Source of the DNA: CALBPI01 sp038533155
GTDB taxonomy: Bacteria > Pseudomonadota > Gammaproteobacteria > Steroidobacterales > Woeseiaceae
Direction of reading: 5' to 3'
DNA length: 64,000 nt
NCBI GenBank assembly: GCA_038533155.1
Contig: JBCAZH010000002.1
Span: forward strand, 62,001-126,000
Positions 40,415 to 47,531 of the stretch are shown here, in pieces (position 1 is the first letter of the stretch; the number at the start of each line of letters is the position of its first letter). The notes beneath the pieces were generated by a model. The model was not told the origin of the DNA and did no database searches. It saw only the letters and a program-made list of their open reading frames with translations. The position numbers were made by a program, and so were the translations under genes.

Positions 40415-41182
40415 TTACTTCGGTTGCATGCGAATGGCGCCGTCCAAACGGATTGTCTCACCATTGAGCATCGTGTTCGTGTAAATGTAACTCGCGAGGC
40501 TCGCGTACTCCTCGGCCGTCCCCAATCGCGGTGGAAACGGAATTTGCTCTGCTAGCGATTGTTGCGTGGCTTCTGGAAGGCTCGCCATCATCGGTGTCAT
40601 GAAAATGCCAGGTGCAATCGTCATCACTCGGATGCCGAAGCGGGCGAGTTCTCTTGCCATGGGTAGCGTCATCCCGACAACGCCGCCTTTCGACGCTGAG
40701 TAGCCCGCTTGGCCGATCTGTCCTTCGAATGCCGCAACCGACGCAGTATTGACTACGACGCCACGCTCGCCATCTGCTTCGGGTGTGTTGTGTTGCATCA
40801 AGTTGGCCGCTTCTTTCGCAACATTGAATGAGCCGACAAGATTCACTTGCACTGTACGCGCGAAATAATCACTCGCCATCGGTCCATCGCGGCCTAACAC
40901 GCGACCCGGCGCGACGATGCCAGCGCAGTTTACTGCGAAGGTTATACCACCCATCGATTCCGCAGCTTGCGTCATTGCATGTTTGACTTCCGATTCGTTG
41001 CTAACGTCAGTCCTGATATAGCGGGTCGTGCCGCCGAGTTTAGCGGCCGCTGCCTGGCCGGCATCATCGTTAATGTCGAGTAGCGTAGCGCTGCCCCCAG
41101 CGTCGACGATCGCCTTGGCCGTCGCGAGCCCCAGTCCGGACGCACCGCCTGTAACGACCGCTTTTGCGTGTTCTAATTGCAT
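40415..41182 (-). CDS. 3-hydroxyacyl-CoA dehydrogenase type II-like SDR
   Basis: A 255-residue SDR closest to HSD17B10-type 3-hydroxyacyl-CoA dehydrogenases. The NAD loop is TGGASGLG, LLDIND marks NAD preference, NCAGI follows strand 4, and the catalytic Ser and YSASKGG are present. The C-terminal PFPPRLGTAEEYASLA is typical of this subfamily. It follows a thiolase gene by 29 bases in the same direction, so the pair would carry out the last two steps of beta-oxidation or isoleucine degradation. Confidence 0.9.
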   Translation of the reverse strand: MQLEHAKAVVTGGASGLGLATAKAIVDAGGSATLLDINDDAGQAAAAKLGGTTRYIRTDVSNESEVKHAMTQAAESMGGITFAVNCAGIVAPGRVLGRDGPMASDYFARTVQVNLVGSFNVAKEAANLMQHNTPEADGERGVVVNTASVAAFEGQIGQAGYSASKGGVVGMTLPMARELARFGIRVMTIAPGIFMTPMMASLPEATQQSLAEQIPFPPRLGTAEEYASLASYIYTNTMLNGETIRLDGAIRMQPK

Positions 41183-41211
41183 TGTGTCTTCCTATTGTTC
41201 TCGCAAATGGA

Positions 41212-42393
41212 TTACATCGTCTCTACCGCGATCGCGACAGCCTCGCCGCCACCGAGACATAAGGAGGCGATACCGCGCTTGCCACCTCGCTGTCGCAGCG
41301 CATGGATCAGTGTCACCAAAATTCTCGCGCCGCTGGCGCCGATCGGATGACCCAGAGCGCATGCGCCGCCATTGACGTTCACTCTATCGCGTTCAAGGCC
41401 GAGGTCTTGGATGGCAGCCATCGTCACACAGGCGAACGCTTCATTAATTTCATACAGGTCAACCGAGGCGGCATCCCAACCCAGCCGATCTTGCAGCGCT
41501 TTGATCGCAAACACCGGCGCTGTCGTGAACCACTCGGGCTCATGCGCGAATCCGCTGTGCGCCACAATCCGCGCGAGTGGGTCGATGCCGGCGGTTTGCG
41601 CGTCACTTGCGGTCATCAGCACGAGGCTTGCAGCGCCGTCCGAAATCGACGATGAGCTTGCTGCGGTCACGGTGCCCGCTTTGTCAAACGCAGGCCTCAG
41701 CGTCGGAATGCGTGCGGGGTCGGAGCGGCCCGGCTCCTCATCGACTCTAACGGTGGTTTCGCCTTTGCGATGTTTTACGACGACGGGCGCAATCTCCGCG
41801 TCAAATGCGCCATTGGCTTGTGCTGCCAAGGCCCGCTCAAGCGACTCGATGGCAAACGCGTCCTGCGCTTCTCGGCTGAAACCGTATTTTTGCGCGGTCC
41901 GTTCGGCGAACACACCCATCATGTTGCCATCGTAGGGGTTTTGCAGGCCATCGAAGAACATATGATCCAGTATTTCCTGGTGTCCCATCCGATAACCCGC
42001 TCGAGCCTTCGGCATGACGTAGGGGGCGTTGGTCATGGATTCCATGCCACCGGCAGCCATTCGGGTGGCGCTACCGGCGCGGATCATGTCGGCTGCCATC
42101 ATGACGGCCTTCATTCCCGAACCGCAGACTTTATTGATGGTCGTGGCGCCGCTGTGCCTGGGCAGGCCTGCGCCCAACGTTGCCTGGCGGGCCGGCGCTT
42201 GGCCGAGGCCGGCGGGCAGAACGCACCCGAGGATCGATTCGTTGATCGTTTCGGGATCGACGCCGGAGCCGGTTATCGCCGCACGTGTTGCAGCAGCGGA
42301 TAACTCCGGCGCAGACGCGCCGGAAAGCGCCCCCTGAAAGGCGCCAATCGGGGTTCGTTTGGCGGCTGCAATGACGATGTCATCAGGATTCAT
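41212..42393 (-). CDS. Acetyl-CoA C-acyltransferase (thiolase)
   Basis: A 393-residue thiolase with all catalytic blocks: nucleophile Cys90 in NKVCGSGMKA, NEAFA, the GGACALGHPIGASGAR histidine block and the second cysteine in CLGGGEAVA. It cleaves 3-ketoacyl-CoA with CoA, or condenses acetyl-CoA in the biosynthetic direction. AGGAA eight bases upstream decides the start. It is the first gene of the thiolase-SDR unit. Degradative use is inferred from the partner. Confidence 0.94.
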   Translation of the reverse strand: MNPDDIVIAAAKRTPIGAFQGALSGASAPELSAAATRAAITGSGVDPETINESILGCVLPAGLGQAPARQATLGAGLPRHSGATTINKVCGSGMKAVMMAADMIRAGSATRMAAGGMESMTNAPYVMPKARAGYRMGHQEILDHMFFDGLQNPYDGNMMGVFAERTAQKYGFSREAQDAFAIESLERALAAQANGAFDAEIAPVVVKHRKGETTVRVDEEPGRSDPARIPTLRPAFDKAGTVTAASSSSISDGAASLVLMTASDAQTAGIDPLARIVAHSGFAHEPEWFTTAPVFAIKALQDRLGWDAASVDLYEINEAFACVTMAAIQDLGLERDRVNVNGGACALGHPIGASGARILVTLIHALRQRGGKRGIASLCLGGGEAVAIAVETM

Positions 42394-42479
42394 CAGAGTT
42401 CCTCGACTCAGGTGGGAGCCCGCCATTGTATCAACCTGTGACGCGTTGCAGCAGCCTCTATTGCGCCGAGACGTTCGCG

Positions 42480-43214
42480 CTACGACTCCAGTGCCCGATC
42501 CAGCAGATCGGGTTCATCAAGACCGGTGGCGATGGCGTTGCGGACTTCGGTCATCAATTGCTCCGCCGGGCGGCTCGCGACCGCATGTGCATCGACGATG
42601 GGCAACACGTCAACTGCGATCCGACCGGGATGCGGCAGCCAACGATCCGCGGGTAGGATCTGGCGAGTCCCTTGGATCACGAGAGGTACCACCGGCAGTC
42701 CAACAGAGCGTGCCACCGCAAAGGCGCCTTTGCGGAACCGGCGCAATCCGGGCACTTCCGTAAACGTGCCTTCCGGAAAGAAGCCGATCGGCCGACCTTT
42801 TTCGGCGGCTCGTATCACTTGTCGGGTAGAGCGTGCGCTGCGTTGCACGTGCTCTCTTTCGACAAAGAACTGCCCGATCCGGCGGAGCACGAAGCCGGCC
42901 ACCGGCACATGTTGCATCTCATCTTTGATGACGAACGAAAACCCATTCGGTAGATACGCAAACAGCAGGACCCCGTCCAAGTAGCTTGCATGGTTAGCGA
43001 CGACAACACACGGGCCTGCAGGCAGAAGATTCCAGCCAGTGCGGCGAGGTCGAGTGCCGGTGAGAACGAACACGGCGCGCGCGCAAGCGCGAGCTGCGTA
43101 CTGCCGCCAGCTCAGTTTCGGCAGAACAATGACTAGCGAAAGACACACAACGGCACAGGTCAGAAACACCAACCAGAAGAAAATGCCGAAAACTGTGTTG
43201 AGGATCACACTCAT
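42480..43214 (-). CDS. 1-acyl-sn-glycerol-3-phosphate acyltransferase
   Basis: A 244-residue membrane-bound PlsC-type acyltransferase that makes phosphatidic acid from lysophosphatidic acid. An N-terminal hydrophobic helix (about 3-30) anchors it. The HxxxxD motif is VVANHASYLDGV, FPEGTFTEVPGLRRFRKGAF contains the EGTR-like glycerol-phosphate site, and the LPVVPLVIQGT block follows. The ATG has a poor ribosome-binding site; an in-frame GTG six codons upstream is an alternative, but it would place a CRP-like palindrome within the coding region. Confidence 0.88.
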   Translation of the reverse strand: MSVILNTVFGIFFWLVFLTCAVVCLSLVIVLPKLSWRQYAARACARAVFVLTGTRPRRTGWNLLPAGPCVVVANHASYLDGVLLFAYLPNGFSFVIKDEMQHVPVAGFVLRRIGQFFVEREHVQRSARSTRQVIRAAEKGRPIGFFPEGTFTEVPGLRRFRKGAFAVARSVGLPVVPLVIQGTRQILPADRWLPHPGRIAVDVLPIVDAHAVASRPAEQLMTEVRNAIATGLDEPDLLDRALES

Positions 43215-43217
43215 TTT

Positions 43218-43233
43218 TGTGACGCCGATCACT
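43218..43233. promoter_or_regulatory. CRP-like site next to the plsC-type gene
   Basis: TGTGA-CGCCGA-TCACT matches TGTGA-N6-TCACA at nine of ten positions and is flanked by T-rich sequence on the left and TTTAT on the right. It sits immediately upstream of the acyltransferase ATG. Confidence 0.45.
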
Positions 43234-43256
43234 TTATGTTAACGCTCTTGGGTTTC

Positions 43257-43272
43257 TGTGACCGTGGTCACG
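43257..43272. promoter_or_regulatory. Second CRP-like site in the plsC-xerD intergenic region
   Basis: TGTGA-CCGTGG-TCACG matches the CRP half-sites at nine of ten positions, and GTGACC-GT-GGTCAC is a perfect palindrome. Its centre is 39 bases from that of the first site, about 125 bases before xerD. Confidence 0.45.
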
Positions 43273-43382
43273 GCAGTCGGAGGGAGTGCTGTGAATACTC
43301 TGCGCTGTGGGCCGCGAGCCTTATGGCGGACGGGCGTTGGTTCCAACCAGAAACTCCGGTGATATGACACCAGGACACGCAG

Positions 43383-43388
43383 TATACA
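43383..43388 (+). promoter_or_regulatory. Candidate -10 box of xerD
   Basis: TATACA in the context GCAGTATAC ends one base before the first possible xerD ATG, and 10 bases before the second. If used, the transcript would be leaderless or nearly so from the second ATG. Confidence 0.3.
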
Positions 43389-43389
43389 G

Positions 43390-44328
43390 ATGGCTTTGAT
43401 GGCGACAAACGACGAGAGTGGCAGCGGCGGCAAATTGGCGGCGGCCGAACAGATCATCGATAAGTTTCTCGATGCGATCTGGATGGAACGCGGCCTGTCG
43501 AAAAACACGCTCGGTGCATACCGTGCTGACCTCATGTCTTTAGCGAAATGGCTGCAGCAGTCCGATGTTGCGGTTGAGCGTGCGACGAAAGATAACTTGC
43601 TCGGCTTCATCAACTGGCGGGTTGAAGAGGGCGCAAAGCCGCGTTCGACGGCACGTCAGCTGTCGAGTTTTCGCCGTTTCTTCCGTTATTTGACGGCCGA
43701 GGGTGTGCGCGAAGACGATCCGACTGTGGACATCGCGATGCCTCGAATCGGGCGCAGCTTGCCTAAGACTCTGACCGAAGATGAGGTCGAAGCGCTCTTA
43801 GCTGCGCCGAATGTTTCTGAGCCATTGGGTCACCGCGACCGTGCGATGCTGGAGTTGCTCTACGCGACCGGTTTGCGCGTCACGGAACTGATTAGTTTGA
43901 AACAGTCCCAGGTCAACTTGAACCAGGGCGTGCTGCGGATCGTTGGAAAAGGCGACCGCGAGCGACTCATCCCTCTTGGCGAGGAATCTCAGCGCTGGCT
44001 GCAGGACTTTATCGAGGGGCCGCGGCTCGAAATTCTACTCGAGCGTCAGACCGAGTATCTGTTCCCAACCCGGCGCGGTGATCGTATGACGCGTCAGGCG
44101 TTCTGGCACATCATCAAGCGCTATGCTCAGAAAGCGAATATTCCCGATGGGCTATCGCCGCATTCTCTGCGACATGCATTTGCAACACACTTGCTCAACC
44201 ACGGCGCGGATTTGCGCGTTGTCCAAATGTTGCTTGGTCACAGCGATTTGTCGACGACGCAGATCTACACGCACGTTGCTCGTGAGCGGATGAAAGAGTT
44301 GCACGAGAGGCATCACCCGCGCGGGTGA
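43390..44328 (+). CDS. xerD: Site-specific tyrosine recombinase XerD
   Basis: A 312-residue chromosome dimer-resolution recombinase acting at dif with XerC and FtsK. The catalytic set is complete: Arg163 (ATGLRVTELISL), Lys187 (GKGDRERLIPL), His258 and Arg261 (HSLRHAFATHLL), His284 (LLGHSDLSTT) and nucleophile Tyr293 (QIYTHV). The N-terminal SAM-like domain carries LSKNTLGAYRADL. Two ATGs three codons apart are possible starts. The neighbouring dsbC confirms the housekeeping xerD locus rather than a mobile integrase. Confidence 0.94.
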   Translation: MALMATNDESGSGGKLAAAEQIIDKFLDAIWMERGLSKNTLGAYRADLMSLAKWLQQSDVAVERATKDNLLGFINWRVEEGAKPRSTARQLSSFRRFFRYLTAEGVREDDPTVDIAMPRIGRSLPKTLTEDEVEALLAAPNVSEPLGHRDRAMLELLYATGLRVTELISLKQSQVNLNQGVLRIVGKGDRERLIPLGEESQRWLQDFIEGPRLEILLERQTEYLFPTRRGDRMTRQAFWHIIKRYAQKANIPDGLSPHSLRHAFATHLLNHGADLRVVQMLLGHSDLSTTQIYTHVARERMKELHERHHPRG

Positions 44329-44393
44329 GGCGAGAGTGGGCGATCGGCCCGTAATATTCTCGGTTGAACCAAGGTCCTGATAGATTGTCCACC

Positions 44394-44412
44394 AACTTGT
44401 CGCCGCCGGCGG
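44394..44412 (+). other. GC-rich hairpin in the xerD-dsbC gap
   Basis: TTGTCGCC-GCC-GGCGGCAA can form an eight-base stem with one G-T pair. No T run follows, so it may be a structured dsbC leader or an RNA-stabilising element. The rest of this 131-base gap shows no clear promoter. Confidence 0.3.
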
Positions 44413-44459
44413 CAACATGGGATCATTTGCTCATGCGAGTACCTCGGAGCTCAATCAGT

Positions 44460-45209
44460 ATGAAAGCACTCTTAATGTGTGTGGCGTGGATCGCTGCCGC
44501 CACCGCGACGGTCGTCCAGGCCGACTCAGCCCCAACCGAAACCGAACTGAAAGCGGTTCAGGCGCTCGTCCACGAGCGATTCCCGCGGATCGCGCCCGAG
44601 AGCGTGAAACGCTCGGATGTCCCAGGCATGTTCGAGATTCAACAGGGCGTGCTTGTTGCGTACATATCAACCGACGGCAGGTATCTGGTCCAAGGTAACG
44701 TCATCGACTTAGAAACCGACGTCAACATCACCGAGCAAAGCATCGCGACCGGCCGTCGGGACTTCATGTCTGGCCTCGACGTCGAGGGCATCGTATTCGC
44801 GCCACGAGACGCGAAGCACATGGTCACGGTTTTCACGGATATCGATTGCACGTTCTGCCGCAAGCTCCACCGCGAGATCGCCAGCTACAATGACGCCGGA
44901 ATCGCGGTGCGCTACTTGATGTACCCACGCAGCGGACCGAATACGCGGTCCTGGGAAAAGGCGGAAGAAGTGTGGTGCGCCTCGGATCAGCGGGACGCTA
45001 TGACCCGTGCGAAGAATGATCAAACGCTGCCGTCAGCGGAATGCGATGCCAGCGCGATCAACGATCACTTCCAAGCCGGATTGGGTATTGGCTTGTCCGG
45101 TACGCCAGCGATCGTGCTGGAAGACGGCACGCTGATTAGCGGTTACTTACCGGCTGCGGAGCTATTGTCGGAAATCGAAGGTCCGGCCAGCGATAGCGGC
45201 GACCGCTAG
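44460..45209 (+). CDS. dsbC: Thiol:disulfide interchange protein DsbC
   Basis: A 249-residue periplasmic disulfide isomerase. A signal peptide of about 22 residues ends near VVQADS, followed by the dimerisation domain (FEIQQGVLVAYISTDGRYLVQG) and the thioredoxin domain with active-site Cys130-Thr-Phe-Cys133 and the cis-proline in SGTPAIVL. GGAG nine bases upstream supports this ATG; another ATG nine codons upstream would give a longer signal n-region. It is kept reduced by DsbD, not in this window. The stop is shared with fdxA as CTAG. Confidence 0.92.
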   Translation: MKALLMCVAWIAAATATVVQADSAPTETELKAVQALVHERFPRIAPESVKRSDVPGMFEIQQGVLVAYISTDGRYLVQGNVIDLETDVNITEQSIATGRRDFMSGLDVEGIVFAPRDAKHMVTVFTDIDCTFCRKLHREIASYNDAGIAVRYLMYPRSGPNTRSWEKAEEVWCASDQRDAMTRAKNDQTLPSAECDASAINDHFQAGLGIGLSGTPAIVLEDGTLISGYLPAAELLSEIEGPASDSGDR

Positions 45210-45529
45210 CGTTCCAGATGCTCGAGTTTGTCGTCGACTTCCTTCCAGTCGTCGGCATCCTCGGGTGGTTCCTTTGCTTCGGTGATCACAGGCCATTGCG
45301 CTGAGAGCTCCGCATTCAGTTCCAGAAACTCTTCCTGGCCTGCCGGGATCTCGTCCTCAGAATAAATTGCCTCGACCGGACATTCGGGCTCACACAGCGT
45401 GCAGTCGATGCACTCATCCGGATCGATGACCAGGAAATTTGGGCCTTCATGGAAGCAGTCGACCGGGCATACCTCGACGCAATCGGTGTATTTGCATTTA
45501 ATGCAAGATTGGGTGACAACAAAGGTCAT
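45206..45529 (-). CDS. fdxA: Seven-iron ferredoxin FdxA
   Basis: A 107-residue 3Fe-4S/4Fe-4S ferredoxin of Azotobacter FdI type. The first cluster region holds Cys9, Cys12, Cys17 and Cys21 with CPVDC, the second Cys40, Cys43, Cys46 and Cys50 (CIDCTLCEPECP). The acidic C-terminal extension (EPPEDADDW) is normal for the family. It is a cytoplasmic electron carrier linked in some bacteria to oxidative-stress control; its partner here is unknown. Confidence 0.95.
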   Translation of the reverse strand: MTFVVTQSCIKCKYTDCVEVCPVDCFHEGPNFLVIDPDECIDCTLCEPECPVEAIYSEDEIPAGQEEFLELNAELSAQWPVITEAKEPPEDADDWKEVDDKLEHLER

Positions 45530-45575
45530 ACTTCAGCGAAACTCCAATGCTTAATGGGTAAAGCGTAGCGCGAAC

Positions 45576-46118
45576 CTAAGCGGTTTGATAGATCCTGCGC
45601 TCGGCCGTGTGCAGGTGCACGCCCCGATCCTGACCGCCGTCTTCAACCCACTTGCGCAGTGCGAACGTGCCGCTGGGAAACGCGATTTCGTCCCAGGGGA
45701 TCTCATCGGGTGTGACCATTTTGCAGTCGAGGCTCTCGGGTCCTGGTGCGAAATCGGAGATGAGCGAGGCGGTGAAGAAAACGTGTACCTGGCCGGCATG
45801 CGGGACATCTACCGCAGCAAACAGCCGGTGAATCTCGACCTCGGCCATGGCTTCTTCCTGAGTTTCGCGCGCCGCGCCTTCGGCCATGGATTCTTGGAGC
45901 TCCATGAAACCTGCAGGCACAGTCCAATAGCCATGGCGAGGCTCGATCGCGCGCTTGCAGAGCAAGATCTTGCCATCGCGCTCCGGCACACAGCCCACGA
46001 CAATCTTCGGATTTTGGTAGTGGATCATCCCGCAGTTCGGACAAACCCACCGCTCGTGGGTATCGCCCTCGGGCACGGCCCGCTCGACCTTATGTCCGCA
46101 GTTGGAACAGAAATTCAT
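45576..46118 (-). CDS. Nudix hydrolase with N-terminal zinc ribbon
   Basis: A 180-residue pyrophosphatase. The N terminus has a zinc ribbon with Cys4, Cys7, Cys26 and Cys29. The Nudix box runs from GFMELQE to REtqEE, i.e. G-x5-E-x7-R-E-x2-E-E, all catalytic glutamates present. YWTVPAG precedes it. The zinc ribbon resembles NudC-type NADH pyrophosphatases but the rest is shorter, so the nucleotide substrate is open. The start is preceded by AAGGCGAG. It lies 58 bases downstream of tRNA-Leu on the same strand with no clear terminator between. Confidence 0.88.
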   Translation of the reverse strand: MNFCSNCGHKVERAVPEGDTHERWVCPNCGMIHYQNPKIVVGCVPERDGKILLCKRAIEPRHGYWTVPAGFMELQESMAEGAARETQEEAMAEVEIHRLFAAVDVPHAGQVHVFFTASLISDFAPGPESLDCKMVTPDEIPWDEIAFPSGTFALRKWVEDGGQDRGVHLHTAERRIYQTA

Positions 46119-46176
46119 GTTGTGCTCGCCTTGACCGAGACCAGACTGCACACGGCGAATGTCCCGTTGGGGGATG

Positions 46177-46263
46177 TGGTACCAGAGGTCGGACTCGAAC
46201 CGACACGCTATTGCTAGCAAGGGATTTTGAATCCCTCGTGTCTACCAATTCCACCACTCTGGC
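46177..46263 (-). tRNA. tRNA-Leu (anticodon CAA)
   Basis: An 87-base class II tRNA with encoded CCA. The acceptor stem GCCAGAG pairs with CTCTGGT (one G-T pair at the first position). The anticodon stem AGGGA/TCCCT closes the loop TTCAAAA, giving CAA, which reads UUG. The long variable arm contains CTAGCAATAGCG, and the T arm GTCGG-TTCGAGT-CCGAC is intact. Confidence 0.96.
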
Positions 46264-46276
46264 AGTACGTCGCGCA

Positions 46277-46282
46277 ATTCTA
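46277..46282 (-). promoter_or_regulatory. Candidate -10 box of tRNA-Leu
   Basis: TAGAAT on the minus strand is followed by the GC-rich discriminator TGCGCGACG and then the tRNA 14 bases downstream. Such discriminators are typical of stringently controlled stable-RNA promoters. A TTCTAT 16 bases upstream is a weak -35. Confidence 0.45.
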
Positions 46283-46340
46283 GCGCAAAGCGCGCACGAT
46301 AGAAGCCCTCGAAGTGCGAAAATTTTTTCTACATCAGTGC

Positions 46341-46367
46341 GACCTTTTCGGTAGGGCTGGCATCTAA
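46341..46367 (+). promoter_or_regulatory. ECF-type promoter of the sigma factor gene
   Basis: GACCTT-N16-TCTAA closely resembles the E. coli RpoE promoter GAACTT-N16-TCTGA. The predicted start point falls within one or two bases of the sigma gene ATG, suggesting autoregulation and a leaderless message. Confidence 0.45.
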
Positions 46368-46373
46368 GCAAAC

Positions 46374-46955
46374 ATGAGCACCTTTCGCGGCATTGAAATT
46401 GATGAAGTCACGCTACGTCGAGCCCAAAAAGGGGACCGTCGCGCAATGTCGGAAATCTGTCGGCGATTTGCGCCCGCGGTGCTGACACTGTGCTTCCGGA
46501 TCACTGGCGACCGATCGCTGGCAGATGATCTGACTCAGGAGACGTTCGTTGAGGTCATTCGCGGTCTGCAGCATTTCCGTGCGGAGTCGAGCCTCGCGAC
46601 GTGGATTCGCCATATCGCGGTGAGTCGCTGCTTGATGCATCGCCGGCAGGCATGGAGTCGACGCGTGAGCGCATTGCCGGAACCCACCGATGTGGCGGAC
46701 GCGACGAATCTTGCCGCGTCTCATGCCGTTGAACACGACCTGGCGGCGGCACTGCAAGCGCTGCCAGAAGTCCAGCGAACAGTGGTTTGGCTACATGATG
46801 TCGAAGGTTGGACGCACAAGGAAATCGCTGCGGCGACGGGTCGCAGCGTGAGCTTTTCGAAATCAAGTTTATCTCGCGCGCGGGCGGCGCTTCGCGCGTG
46901 GCACGAGCAAATTGAGGAATCCTCGCCCAGGGCACTGCGGCCGGTGGCGAGTTGA
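46374..46955 (+). CDS. ECF RNA polymerase sigma factor
   Basis: A 193-residue group IV sigma factor. Region 2 includes GDRSLADDLTQETFVEVIRGLQHFRAESSLATWI, with the conserved DDLTQETF core-binding helix, followed by the promoter-melting segment. Region 4 is LQALPEVQRTVVWLHDVEGWTHKEIAAATGRS with the helix-turn-helix. The linker has no extra domain. It is followed after nine bases by a one-helix membrane protein likely to be its anti-sigma factor, and then by a PDZ protein. The signal sensed is unknown; an envelope-related one is inferred from the neighbours. No ribosome-binding site is evident. Confidence 0.9.
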   Translation: MSTFRGIEIDEVTLRRAQKGDRRAMSEICRRFAPAVLTLCFRITGDRSLADDLTQETFVEVIRGLQHFRAESSLATWIRHIAVSRCLMHRRQAWSRRVSALPEPTDVADATNLAASHAVEHDLAAALQALPEVQRTVVWLHDVEGWTHKEIAAATGRSVSFSKSSLSRARAALRAWHEQIEESSPRALRPVAS

Positions 46956-46964
46956 GGTGGCGAC

Positions 46965-47501
46965 ATGAACGATGCGGATAACGAAATGATGGCGAACCAG
47001 CTGCGCGAGTTGCCGTTGCTGGAGCCTGACGCTGATCTTCTTGCGCGGTTAGATGAGATCAGTCTCGGCACGGCTGCGCCAACGCGGTCTGCCACGCGTC
47101 ACTGGGGGCTGGCAGCGATGTTACTGGTCGGGGTGGCGGCGGCCTTTGTAGCGCTTCCTAGATGGATGGCGTCCACCGATTCCGGCACCGAGATTCTCGC
47201 CTCTGATTCACCGAATGCGTCCCGCGTCACTAGCGAGCTTAGTGACTTGTCACAGTTAATTGCGCGATCCGCGGTGCTTGACGAAGTCAATGCAACCCTC
47301 CCAGATCGCCAACGAGTCATGAACGTTCGCGACGCGGGGCGCATTACGGCGATCGAGGACAGAGTCGCTCGGTTGGATATGGCGCTTTCCAGTCCCGCGG
47401 TCGACAGATCGGCACGCGCCGAGTTGCTAAAGCAGCGTGTTGGGTTGATGGACGATCTGGTCGACTTGCGTGCAGGCGTGCCGGCGCAGCAGTGGTTGTA
47501 A
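46965..47501 (+). CDS. Single-pass membrane protein, putative anti-sigma factor
   Basis: A 178-residue protein with a cytoplasmic N terminus of about 45 residues (LPLLEPDADLLARLDEI), one transmembrane helix (about 48-66, WGLAAMLLVGVAAAFVAL) and a helical periplasmic part. Its place immediately after an ECF sigma gene and its topology suggest an anti-sigma factor. It lacks the HxxxCxxC zinc motif of ZAS-type factors and is not recognisably RseA. GAGGTGGCG stands before the ATG. Function is inferred from context only. Confidence 0.65.
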   Translation: MNDADNEMMANQLRELPLLEPDADLLARLDEISLGTAAPTRSATRHWGLAAMLLVGVAAAFVALPRWMASTDSGTEILASDSPNASRVTSELSDLSQLIARSAVLDEVNATLPDRQRVMNVRDAGRITAIEDRVARLDMALSSPAVDRSARAELLKQRVGLMDDLVDLRAGVPAQQWL

Positions 47502-47505
47502 CCAC
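47492..47505. repeat. Palindrome GTGGTT-GT-AACCAC across the anti-sigma stop codon
   Basis: A perfect six-base inverted repeat around two bases that contains the TAA stop. It could be an operator or a short RNA hairpin before the PDZ gene. Confidence 0.35.
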
Positions 47506-47531
47506 GTTTCACGGATTCTAAGGACACACAA

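Noticed and set aside
43390..44328. Tyrosine recombinase as evidence of a mobile element
   Set aside because: The protein has housekeeping XerD length and motifs and sits beside dsbC; no attachment repeats or phage genes are near.
46177..46263. tRNA-Leu as an integration site of a genomic island
   Set aside because: No integrase, flanking direct repeat or foreign-looking genes follow it on either side.
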